DNA of 64,000 nucleotides from Chloroflexota bacterium. Its GTDB lineage: Bacteria; Chloroflexota; UBA11872. Of this stretch, positions 30,539 to 38,589 are shown one piece after another. Position 1 is the stretch's first letter. Each line of letters begins with the position of its first letter. Location of the stretch: the NCBI GenBank assembly GCA_022826485.1, contig JAJDUU010000009.1:1-64000 (forward strand). The letters run 5' to 3'. The position numbers and the translations under genes are program-made. The notes beneath the pieces are model-generated. The model did no database searches and had not been told where the DNA came from. It was given only the letters and a program-made list of their open reading frames with translations.

Positions 30539-31138
30539 CTAGGTTTCGAGGGTGCCCTTGGTGCTGGGCACCTGGCCCTCGCGGCGCGGATCGAGCGCGG
30601 TGGCCGCGTCGAGGGCGCGCGCCAGCGCCTTGAAAATGGCTTCGGCCTTGTGGTGGTCGTCACGCCCGGCCAGCAGCCGCACGTGCACCGCCGCCCCGAG
30701 GTGGCGAGCGAGCGACCCGATGAAGTGCTCGATGAGCGACGTCTCGAGGTCGCCGATCGCGTCCTGCTGAAACTCCGCGTCGAACGACAGGTGGTCGCGC
30801 CCGGCCAGGTCCACCGCGACGTGGGCCAGCGCCTCGTCCATGGGCACGGTGGCGTCGGCCATGCGCGCGATACCCACGCGATCCCCGAGAGCGTCGTGCA
30901 GCGCCTTGCCCAGGGTGATGCCGACGTCTTCGGCCGTGTGATGCCCGTCGACGTTGAGGTCGCCGGTTGCCTGGACGTGGAGGTCGAACATGCCGTGCTT
31001 GGCGATCTGGGCCAGCATGTGGTCCAGGAACCCGATGCCCGTGGAGCCCTCGAAGCGGCCCTCGCCGTCGATGTCCACGGAAACCGTGACGTCGGTCTCG
31101 TCCGTTGTTCGCTGGACGGAGGCGGTGCGGTCAGCCAA
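30539..31138 (-). CDS. hisB: Imidazoleglycerol-phosphate dehydratase
   Basis: GIGFLDHMLAQIAKHGMFDL; DGHHTAEDVGITLGKAL; DHHKAEAIFKALARAL. Confidence 0.96.
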   Translation of the reverse strand: MADRTASVQRTTDETDVTVSVDIDGEGRFEGSTGIGFLDHMLAQIAKHGMFDLHVQATGDLNVDGHHTAEDVGITLGKALHDALGDRVGIARMADATVPMDEALAHVAVDLAGRDHLSFDAEFQQDAIGDLETSLIEHFIGSLARHLGAAVHVRLLAGRDDHHKAEAIFKALARALDAATALDPRREGQVPSTKGTLET

Positions 31139-31199
31139 TGCGGGCGCCCCCCTGGTGCGTTTGTTGCCGCGCCATTGTAGTCACGGGCCGACGGAGTTC

Positions 31200-31337
31200 T
31201 TGGTAGTGGGCGACTCTAAGTCCGTCATTCCCGCGAAGGCGGGAATCCACCCCTCCAAGTCAACCGACGAGTCCCGGGCGCCTGCCGGTGGTGGGTCACG
31301 ATCTGGCGCTCAGAGGTCGGAATCGCCCACTTCCCGA
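31200..31337. repeat. Family A MITE-like repeat (about 138 bp) with terminal inverted repeats, between hisD and hisB
   Basis: Left end TTGGTAGTGGGCGACTC (31200-31216); right end reads GGGAAGTGGGCGATTCC on the opposite strand; internal palindrome TCATTCCCGCGAAGGCGGGAATCCA. Confidence 0.75.
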
Positions 31338-32650
31338 TCCTGGCGGCGCTCGGCGGCCCGCGCGTGGCCTTCCAGCCGTTCCGCCCGCGCCATGCGGGCG
31401 GCGACCGGGGCCAGGCGCTGGGAGTCTTCCGCCCCAAGCCGCACCACGCTCATGGACTTGAGAAACGCGTAGACCCCGCACGGCGACGCGAAGCGCGCGG
31501 TGCCCCCGGTGGGCATGACGTGACTGGGACCGGCCACATAGTCGCCGTGGACCTCGGGCGAGCCCGCGCCGACGAACACGCCGCCGGCGTTGCGCACGCC
31601 TTCGAGCAATCGCTCTGGATCGTCCACCAGCAGGCAGAGATGCTCGGGCGCGTATTCGTTGGCCAGCGTCACGGCCTCGTCTAGATTCGCCACGACGCCC
31701 ACGCCGCCGCGCGCGGCAAAGCTGTCGGCCGCGATGTCGCGACGGGGAAGCGACGCCAGTTGGCGCTCGATCTCGTGGGCGATTCGGGTAGCAAGCGCGG
31801 CAGTGTCCGTGAGTGCGATGGGGCTGGCCGGACCGCCGTGCTCGGCCTGGGCGATGAGGTCGGCCGCGACATCGGACGGATCGGCGGTCGCGTCGGCGAT
31901 GACCAGGGTCTCGGTCGGTCCCGGCAGCACGCTCACGCCGGTGAGGCCGAACACCTCACGCGTCGCCAGGACCACCCAGGCGTTGCCAGGGGCTACGACC
32001 GCGTCGCAACGGGGCACCGACGCCGTGCCCACGGCCATGGCGGCAATGGCCTGCGCACCGGAGACCAGGAACACCCGATCGACCTCGGCCGCGTGCGCCG
32101 CAAGGGCGATGACGGGATCGATGCCATCCTCGGCGGCGGCCGTGCAGACCACGATCTCGCGCACGCCGGCCACGCGGGCCGGGATGGCCGTCATGAGCAC
32201 CGACGAGGCCAGCGGACCGGAGGCGCCGGGAATGTGGATCCCGGCGCGATCCACGGGCGTCCAGCGCTGCCCCACGCCGCTCGACTCATCGAAGAAGTCC
32301 GTTGGCAGCTGGCGCTGGTGAAAGGCGCGGATGCGTTCGGCGGCGATTTCGAGGTCGGCCGCCAGGTCGGGCGGAGCCTGGGCGCACGCGTCGGCAAGCT
32401 CCTCCGGGCTGACCTCGAAGCGCGAAGGAATGTGGTCGCCGACCTTGGCGGCGATCTCTCGCAGCGCGGCGTCGCCGTCGGTTTGTACGCGCTCGACAAC
32501 CCTGGCGACGAACTCCCGCGGGCTCAGCGACTCGCCAAAGACCGCCGATGCACGCTGCCGCGCCGCCTCGTCGACGACGGCCAGCTCACCGTGCCTGGCG
32601 ATCAGCTCCCGGCGCACGGCGTCGGCGCCGTGAACGATGCGAATGTTCAC
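31310..32650 (-). CDS. hisD: Histidinol dehydrogenase
   Basis: GIHIPGASGPLASSVLMTAIPARVAGV; VAPGNAWV; DQxIAQAEHG-type active site; AGPSHVMPTGGTARFASP. Confidence 0.95.
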   Translation of the reverse strand: MNIRIVHGADAVRRELIARHGELAVVDEAARQRASAVFGESLSPREFVARVVERVQTDGDAALREIAAKVGDHIPSRFEVSPEELADACAQAPPDLAADLEIAAERIRAFHQRQLPTDFFDESSGVGQRWTPVDRAGIHIPGASGPLASSVLMTAIPARVAGVREIVVCTAAAEDGIDPVIALAAHAAEVDRVFLVSGAQAIAAMAVGTASVPRCDAVVAPGNAWVVLATREVFGLTGVSVLPGPTETLVIADATADPSDVAADLIAQAEHGGPASPIALTDTAALATRIAHEIERQLASLPRRDIAADSFAARGGVGVVANLDEAVTLANEYAPEHLCLLVDDPERLLEGVRNAGGVFVGAGSPEVHGDYVAGPSHVMPTGGTARFASPCGVYAFLKSMSVVRLGAEDSQRLAPVAARMARAERLEGHARAAERRQDREVGDSDL

Positions 32651-32680
32651 GGCTGATCCGCGCCGGTGATCGTCGGTGGA

Positions 32681-33148
32681 CTACGCACGACGACGCGCGA
32701 TGTGCCGGTCATGGCTATCCAGAATGATGGTGACCGGACCCTCGTTGACCAACTCGACATCCATCGCGGCCCCAAACTCGCCGTAGCTTACGGGGACGCC
32801 CAGGGCGTCGAGGGCCGCGCCAAATTCCTGGACCAACGGCTCCGCGACCGCCGGCTCGGCCGCACCGGTGAAGCTGGGTCGCCGGCCCTTCCGCGTTTCG
32901 GCGATCAGCGTGAATTGCGACACCACGAGCACGGTGCCGGCCGTGTCGAGCACCGAGCGATTCATGCGCCGGTCCGCGTCCGCCATGATGCGCAGATTGG
33001 CGACCTTCTCCGCGAGATAGCGCACATCGTCGGGACCATCGCCCTCCGCCGCGCCCACCAGCGCCAGGAATCCCGGACCAATGGCCGCCACCTCGCGGCC
33101 GGCGACGGATACGCGCGCTCGCGAAACTCGTTGGATGACGACGCGCAT
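32681..33148 (-). CDS. dtd: D-aminoacyl-tRNA deacylase
   Basis: MRVVIQRVSRARVSVAG; VVSQFTLIAETRKGRRPSFTGAA; NEGPVTIILDS. Confidence 0.96.
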   Translation of the reverse strand: MRVVIQRVSRARVSVAGREVAAIGPGFLALVGAAEGDGPDDVRYLAEKVANLRIMADADRRMNRSVLDTAGTVLVVSQFTLIAETRKGRRPSFTGAAEPAVAEPLVQEFGAALDALGVPVSYGEFGAAMDVELVNEGPVTIILDSHDRHIARRRA

Positions 33149-33160
33149 GGAGACCGCGCC

Positions 33161-33520
33161 TCAATCGGACGCGGCGCCCTTGGCCGGCTCGGCCTTTGCG
33201 CCGGACTTGGCCGCGGCCGGCTCCTTCGCCGGAGTCTCTTTGGTCGCGCCATCCTTGGCCGGCTTGTCCGCCGCGTCCTTGCCGGAGTCGCCGGACTCAG
33301 CGGGCGCCTTGCCGTCTTCCTTGAACTTGTTCTTCTCGGCGCTGGGGCGGCTGTCGGTGGCGTACCAACCCTCGCCCTTGAAGATGATGCCGGCCGGATG
33401 AAAGATCTTGCGCACGCGGCCGGCGCACTCCGGACACTGCGTCACGGGATCGTCGCTGAACTTCTGCACCAACTCGAAGTTGTGGCCGCACGCGGTGCAC
33501 TCGTACTCGTAAGTCGGCAC
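33161..33520 (-). CDS. FmdB-family zinc-ribbon protein with low-complexity Lys/Ala/Pro tail
   Basis: MPTYEYECTACGHNFELVQKFSDDPVTQCPECAGRVRKIFHPAGIIFKGEGWYATD, then KAPAESGDSGKDAADKPAKDGA... tail. Confidence 0.9.
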   Translation of the reverse strand: MPTYEYECTACGHNFELVQKFSDDPVTQCPECAGRVRKIFHPAGIIFKGEGWYATDSRPSAEKNKFKEDGKAPAESGDSGKDAADKPAKDGATKETPAKEPAAAKSGAKAEPAKGAASD

Positions 33521-33791
33521 GCGGCAGCGCTCCTTGAGGAAGGTTTGAGCCGCCGGGCGTTATCGATCCGTGGCGGCGCAGGCGGAATTATACGAACGCG
33601 CCGATCCGCCCTGACGTTCGATCGCGCGGGCGGGCGACTGCCGGGGCGTGCCGGTTGCGGCCTGCGGGAGGTCCCTGGCCCACGGCTGAGCGTCGAGTTG
33701 CCTCGGTCAATCGGCACGTTTCACACCGATCGCGGGAAAGGGCGGGTGCTAGGATTGGCGGCCAGCGACAAGCGGTAGCGGGTCGGTGTCC

Positions 33792-34127
33792 ATGCGGTGT
33801 CCCGAGTGCAGCCATCAGAACACTGAGGGCGCCTGGCTATGCATCAACTGCGGCGAGAAGCTGCCTCGACCGGAGACGGCTGAAGCCGATTTGAGTTCCG
33901 AGACGGCCGCCCCGGACGAGTCCGGTCGATTCGCGCCGAAGATCAGCGAGAACCTGCGCCGGCTGCGCGAGCAGACCGAGCGCGAGCGCGCCGCGTCGGA
34001 GCGCCGCCCGCGCAAAGCCGCCCCGAGCACCCCGTCCACCAGCCTGCTGGGATTGCCGTTGACGGTGTGGGCCGCCGTGGCCATCCTCATCATCGCCTTC
34101 GTCATCGTCGTCTCGAACCTGCAGTAG
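33792..34127 (+). CDS. Zinc-ribbon protein with C-terminal TM anchor
   Basis: MRCPECSHQNTEGAWLCINCGEKL ... LPLTVWAAVAILIIAFVIVVSNLQ. Confidence 0.75.
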   Translation: MRCPECSHQNTEGAWLCINCGEKLPRPETAEADLSSETAAPDESGRFAPKISENLRRLREQTERERAASERRPRKAAPSTPSTSLLGLPLTVWAAVAILIIAFVIVVSNLQ

Positions 34128-35266
34128 CGTCCCGCAGTCCCCTTTTCGAGTCGCTTCGCCGGCGCATTGCCGCGGAGGGTCCGATCTCGTTCGCGGACTT
34201 CATGGCGTCCGCGCTTTACGACGAGCGGCACGGGTTCTATAGCCGAGCGCCATCGCGGGCGGCCGATTACTTCACCAGCGTTACGGTGCACCCGCGGCTC
34301 TTCGGCACGCTGCTGGCGCGGCACCTCGACGACGTGTGGACGGCGCTGGGGCAACCCCGGCCGTTCCGGGTGGTGGAGCTTGGCTGCGGGGACGGCACAC
34401 TCGCCCGCCAGATCGAGTCCGCCGCGCAGGAACTCCAATGGCGCGAGCACCTCAGCTATATCGGCGTCGAGCGTTCCGCCGCCGCCCGCACCCACGCTCG
34501 CGAACGGGCGTCCGCAGCCGAGTTTGTCGAATCGTTGGACGCAATCGACGCCGGGCCGTCGGCCGCGATTCTCAGCAACGAGCTGTTCGACGCCCTGCCC
34601 GTGCGGCTGCTGCAGCGCGAGGGGGACGATTGGGTCGAGCTTCGTGTGACGTGCGGCGACGACGCTCTTGCCTTCGAACCGGCGCCGGCGGAAGCCACGG
34701 CCGCGAGGTATGCACGGCGCCATGGCCAGTGCGTGCCGGACGGCGGAGTGATCGAGATGCGCGAGGGAGTGGCCGACATCTACGCCGGAATTCAACGCAT
34801 CGCGCGCCGCTGGGTCATGACCACCATCGACTACGGGGGCCTCGCGTCCGAAGTCCATGGCCCGCGGTTCCCCCAAGGAACGATGCTGGCGTACCGCCGG
34901 CATCGCGCCTCGGACGACGTGCTGGCCGATCCCGGCGCCTCCGACCTGACCGCGCACGTAAACTTCTCAGAACTCATCGACGCGGGAACGTGCGCCGGGG
35001 CCATGACGGCTCACCTGGGCACGCAGGGAGACTTTCTTACGGCACTGGGAATCGGCGAGCACTTGCCGGCGGTGCAGCGCCGTCCGAACCTATCGGTTGC
35101 GGACTATTCGCACGAGCGCGACGCCGTCTTTCAGCTCGTTTCCCCCACCGATCTTGGAAGGTTTCGCGTGCTGGTGCAGGCTCGCGACGCAGTGATCGAC
35201 CGTTTGCGCGGACTGGGGACAGCCGCAGCCGCGCCACAGCCCGCCACCGGGAAGGACCACGGATGA
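34067..35266 (+). CDS. MidA/NDUFAF7-like (DUF185) SAM-dependent methyltransferase; start uncertain
   Basis: ISFADFMASALYDERHGFYSRAPSRAADYFTSVTVHPRLFGTLLARHL; VVELGCGDGTLARQI; ILSNELFDALPV. First in-frame start (GTG 34067) lies inside the preceding gene. Confidence 0.85.
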   Translation: MGRRGHPHHRLRHRRLEPAVASRSPLFESLRRRIAAEGPISFADFMASALYDERHGFYSRAPSRAADYFTSVTVHPRLFGTLLARHLDDVWTALGQPRPFRVVELGCGDGTLARQIESAAQELQWREHLSYIGVERSAAARTHARERASAAEFVESLDAIDAGPSAAILSNELFDALPVRLLQREGDDWVELRVTCGDDALAFEPAPAEATAARYARRHGQCVPDGGVIEMREGVADIYAGIQRIARRWVMTTIDYGGLASEVHGPRFPQGTMLAYRRHRASDDVLADPGASDLTAHVNFSELIDAGTCAGAMTAHLGTQGDFLTALGIGEHLPAVQRRPNLSVADYSHERDAVFQLVSPTDLGRFRVLVQARDAVIDRLRGLGTAAAAPQPATGKDHG

Positions 35267-36678
35267 CGACACGGACCGAAACGGACCCCCTGGGCGATCT
35301 GGAAGTTCCGGCCGACGCGCTCTACGGCGTGCAAACGCAGCGCGCGGTCGACAACTTCGACATCAGCGGCATCGGACCGCATCCCGCGTTCGTGTGGGCG
35401 ACGGTGGTGGTGAAGAAGGCCGCGGCCATCGCCCATCGGCGCACGGGCCGGCTCGAGGCTGGGTTGGCGGACGCGATCGTGCAAGCGGCCGACGAAGTCT
35501 TGACCGACGGGCTGCACCAGGACCAATTCGTCGTCGACGTCTTCCAGGCCGGGGCCGGGACTTCGCACAACATGAACGCGAACGAGCTGCTGGCCAACCG
35601 CGCCAACGAGCTGCTGGGCGGCGAGCGCGGCGCCTACGCGCCGGTGCACCCCAACGACCACGTGAACATGGCCCAGTCGACCAACGACATCATTCCCACG
35701 GCCATCGCCCTCGCCGCGCTGAAGCTGCTGCAAGACCTCTATGTGTCATTGGACGGTCTGGCGGAGGCGTTCGACGAGAAGGCCCGAGATTGGGACGGGA
35801 TCGTGAAGTCGGGCCGCACCCACCTGCAGGACGCGACGCCGGTGCGGTTGGGCCAGGAGTTTGGGGCGTACGCGGAGGCCATCCGTCGCGACGCGGCGTT
35901 CATTCGCGACGCCGAGGCCCAGGTGCAGGAGCTCAGCCTCGGCGGCACCGCCGTCGGCAGCGGCTTGAACGCCGAGCCGGAGTATCAGGTGCAGGTGATC
36001 GACGTCATCGGCGAGATCACGGACCTCGACGTGCGCCGCGCGGAGAACCTCTTTTACTCGATGCAGAGCATGGCGCGGTTCGCCATGCTGTCGGGAGCGC
36101 TGCGCGCGCTGGCCATCGACCTGAGTCGCATCGCCAACGATTTTCGGCTGCTGGCCTCAGGACCCCGCACGGGCATCTCCGAGCTACGGCTGCCGGCGTT
36201 GCAGCCGGGGTCGTCGATCATGCCCGGCAAGGTGAATCCGGTGATGGCCGAGTGCCTGAACATGGTCTGCTTCCACGTGTTCGGCAACGACGCCGCCATC
36301 CAGTGGGCCGCCGAAGCGGGGCAACTGGAGCTGAACGTGATGATGCCGTGCATCGCCTACAACCTGTGCCAGTCCATCGAGGTCTTGGCGAATGCGACGC
36401 GGGCGTTCGACACGCGCGCGGTTCGCGACCTGGAAGTGGACGAACGCATGCTGCGCTTCTGGCTGGAGCGGAACACCATGCTGGCGACCGCCCTGGCGCC
36501 GCGGATCGGCTATGCGGCCGCCGCGGAGATCGCCAAGGAGGCCGTCGCCACGGGCGAAGGCGTGCCCGAGGTCGCGGCGCGGCTGACCGACGTCCCTCCC
36601 GACGAGCTGGCGGAGGCGCTGGATCCCACCCCCATGACGGAGGCCGGCGTGCGGGCGGGCGGCGGCGGAGGCGGCTAG
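35263..36678 (+). CDS. Class II fumarase / aspartate ammonia-lyase family enzyme (more aspartase-like)
   Basis: GDLEVPADALYGVQTQRAVDNFDISG; HPNDHVNMAQSTND; GSSIMPGKVNPV. Confidence 0.88.
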   Translation: MTTRTETDPLGDLEVPADALYGVQTQRAVDNFDISGIGPHPAFVWATVVVKKAAAIAHRRTGRLEAGLADAIVQAADEVLTDGLHQDQFVVDVFQAGAGTSHNMNANELLANRANELLGGERGAYAPVHPNDHVNMAQSTNDIIPTAIALAALKLLQDLYVSLDGLAEAFDEKARDWDGIVKSGRTHLQDATPVRLGQEFGAYAEAIRRDAAFIRDAEAQVQELSLGGTAVGSGLNAEPEYQVQVIDVIGEITDLDVRRAENLFYSMQSMARFAMLSGALRALAIDLSRIANDFRLLASGPRTGISELRLPALQPGSSIMPGKVNPVMAECLNMVCFHVFGNDAAIQWAAEAGQLELNVMMPCIAYNLCQSIEVLANATRAFDTRAVRDLEVDERMLRFWLERNTMLATALAPRIGYAAAAEIAKEAVATGEGVPEVAARLTDVPPDELAEALDPTPMTEAGVRAGGGGGG

Positions 36679-36702
36679 CGGCCCGTTTGCCCTGAGCCAG
36701 TG

Positions 36703-36732
36703 CCGTTCGTGGTGAGCCTGTCGCACCACAAG
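36703..36732. repeat. Degenerate copy of a GTTCGTGGTGAGCCTGTCG-type intergenic repeat
   Basis: CCGTTCGTGGTGAGCCTGTCGCACCACAAG; reverse strand reads VRQAHHERHW, a familiar repeat-encoded string. Confidence 0.4.
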
Positions 36733-36792
36733 TGGCGCCGGCCCTGCGCCGACCGGGATTGGCCCATGTCCCGGCGTCGCGCGAAATTCGTT

Positions 36793-36881
36793 CCAAGAAT
36801 TGTGGCGGCGAACGCCACATACCGTGGTACTGTTTCCGAGGTGTCAGGTTCCGCGTGGAACCTGCAACGTTAGATTCTTGG
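36793..36881 (+). ncRNA. Predicted structured 5' leader (three-way junction) of the RRM gene
   Basis: Perfect stems P1 CCAAGAAT/ATTCTTGG, P2 TGTGGCG/CGCCACA, P3 CAGGTTCC/GGAACCTG, with P2 and P3 nested inside P1. Confidence 0.6.
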
Positions 36882-36960
36882 CTGCGACCGCGGAGTGTGC
36901 GGCGGGCAAGGTTGGCGGATCAGGCGAGCGTCGCATGAGTTCCGCGGAAGGTTTAGCTGG

Positions 36961-37320
36961 ATGAATATCTTTGTAGGCAATCTGCCGTTCGTGACGACCG
37001 ATGACGAGCTTCATGAGCTCTTCGCACGTTACGGCGAGATCACTCGAGCCACGGTGATCAAGGACCGCGTGACCGGAAAGTCACGCGGTTTTGGCTTTGT
37101 CGAGATGATGGACGACGAGATGGCTCGTCAGGCCATCGAGGCCCTCAACGGCTCCGACCTGATGGGTCGCGCGCTGACCGTGAACGAGGCGCGCCCGCGC
37201 GAGTCTCGCCCGCGTAGCGGTGGCTACGGTGGCGGCGGCGGCGGTGGCGGCTACGGCGGCGGTGGCGGTGGCTACGGCGGCGGTGGCGGCGGCTACGGCG
37301 GCGGCGGCGGGCGCTACTAG
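36961..37320 (+). CDS. RRM-domain RNA-binding protein with glycine/tyrosine-rich C-terminus
   Basis: MNIFVGNLPFVTTDDELHELFARYGEITRATVIKDRVTGKSRGFGFVEM (RNP2 and RNP1), then GGYGGGGGGGGYGGGGGGYGGGGGGYGGGGGRY. Confidence 0.95.
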   Translation: MNIFVGNLPFVTTDDELHELFARYGEITRATVIKDRVTGKSRGFGFVEMMDDEMARQAIEALNGSDLMGRALTVNEARPRESRPRSGGYGGGGGGGGYGGGGGGYGGGGGGYGGGGGRY

Positions 37321-37356
37321 AAGTCCAGCGTCCGGCGTGGGTCCGTTAGATCCGCG

Positions 37357-38466
37357 CTAGCTCCCAAATAGCCCGCGCAGGCTCGTCGCGACGATTCCTA
37401 GGTCGTCGTCGCTGAGCGTGTTGGTCTGAAATGCCAGTTCCGTGCCTTCGACGCGCGCCCAGATCGGCGGATGACATTCGCTAAGGGCCGCGGCGACGGT
37501 CTCGGCAGTGTGCGTGCTTGCTGGGTCGAACGTGACCACGGCGCGCCCAAACTCGGCGTCCGCCCTCGCCGTGATTCCCGAAGTACCGGCGAGCAACTCG
37601 ACCAGGGCGTCGGCGCGGGCGTTGCTGCTGTCGCGGACGGACTCGTAACCGCCGCTGCGCCACTCGCGCAGCGCCTCGAGCACGGCGACGGCTTCCGCTC
37701 GATCCAGCTTGAAGCCGCGGCCGAACGCGTTGCCGCCGTGCAGCTCGAAGCCGATGAAGCCCTGTAACGCCGCCGCGCGGACCAGGTCGCGGCGGCCGCA
37801 GAGCAAGCCGGTGGAGTTCGGCGCGCCGAAGTACTTGGCGCCGAATCCGATCAGGTCGGCGCCGGTGCTCACGACCTCGTTCATAGCTTCCGGCGGGCTG
37901 ACGCTGCCGGCGGCGTCCACGATCACCGGAATGCCCCGCGCGTGAGCCATCGGGATGGCCTCCGACAAGAGCACGCTGCCGCCCCGACCGTCGTACGACG
38001 CCACGAAGAACACCGCCGCCGTGTCGTCGGTGAGGGAGGCTTCCCAGTCCCTTGGCTCGACCACCACGAGCTGCGCCCCCGCCACGCTCGGCATGCGGTC
38101 GTATTCATTGCGCTGCGGAGACTGGATGACCACCTTGTTGCGCATGCCGGTGGTGTCGGGAAGCTGGGCGATGAGCTCCTGGTCGTCGCCGGCCATGCAC
38201 GCCGCGGTGCCCAGCGCCATGGCCGCCGCGCAGCCGGACGTTGGGTACGCCGCCTCGCAGCCCAGAATCTCCGACACCAGGTTGCCCACGCGCGTCAGCA
38301 GTGCGTCCAGATCGACGAATGACGCGTTGGCGGACTCCATGGCGGCCAGCACGCGCGGCGAGAGGCGCGATCCGCCGAGCACTGTCTGATTGCCGCGGGC
38401 GTTGACCACCCGCTCCAGCCCCAAATCGGCATAAACGTCGGCTGTCACAGAGTCGTTGGGCGCCAT
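37357..38466 (-). CDS. SelA-like / DgaE-type PLP-dependent aminotransferase-fold protein
   Basis: VNARGNQTVLGGSRLSPRVLAAMESA; CEAAYPTSGCAAAMALGTAACMAG; VIVDAAGSVSPPEAMNEVVSTGADLIGFGAKYFGAPNSTGLLCG. Confidence 0.85.
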   Translation of the reverse strand: MAPNDSVTADVYADLGLERVVNARGNQTVLGGSRLSPRVLAAMESANASFVDLDALLTRVGNLVSEILGCEAAYPTSGCAAAMALGTAACMAGDDQELIAQLPDTTGMRNKVVIQSPQRNEYDRMPSVAGAQLVVVEPRDWEASLTDDTAAVFFVASYDGRGGSVLLSEAIPMAHARGIPVIVDAAGSVSPPEAMNEVVSTGADLIGFGAKYFGAPNSTGLLCGRRDLVRAAALQGFIGFELHGGNAFGRGFKLDRAEAVAVLEALREWRSGGYESVRDSSNARADALVELLAGTSGITARADAEFGRAVVTFDPASTHTAETVAAALSECHPPIWARVEGTELAFQTNTLSDDDLGIVATSLRGLFGS

Positions 38467-38589
38467 TTCGGCTCGATTCACGCGGTTGGTCGGCCACCGG
38501 CGATGGTAGGCGATTGCGGGACGGCGTGACACCGAGCGGAGATTGGCGGAGCATTGCGAGTCACCTTCGGCCGACAGGAATCCCGAGCC

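Noticed and set aside
36703-36732. Small peptide MVRQAHHERHW as a coding gene
   Set aside because: Characteristic translation of a known type of dispersed intergenic repeat, not a gene.
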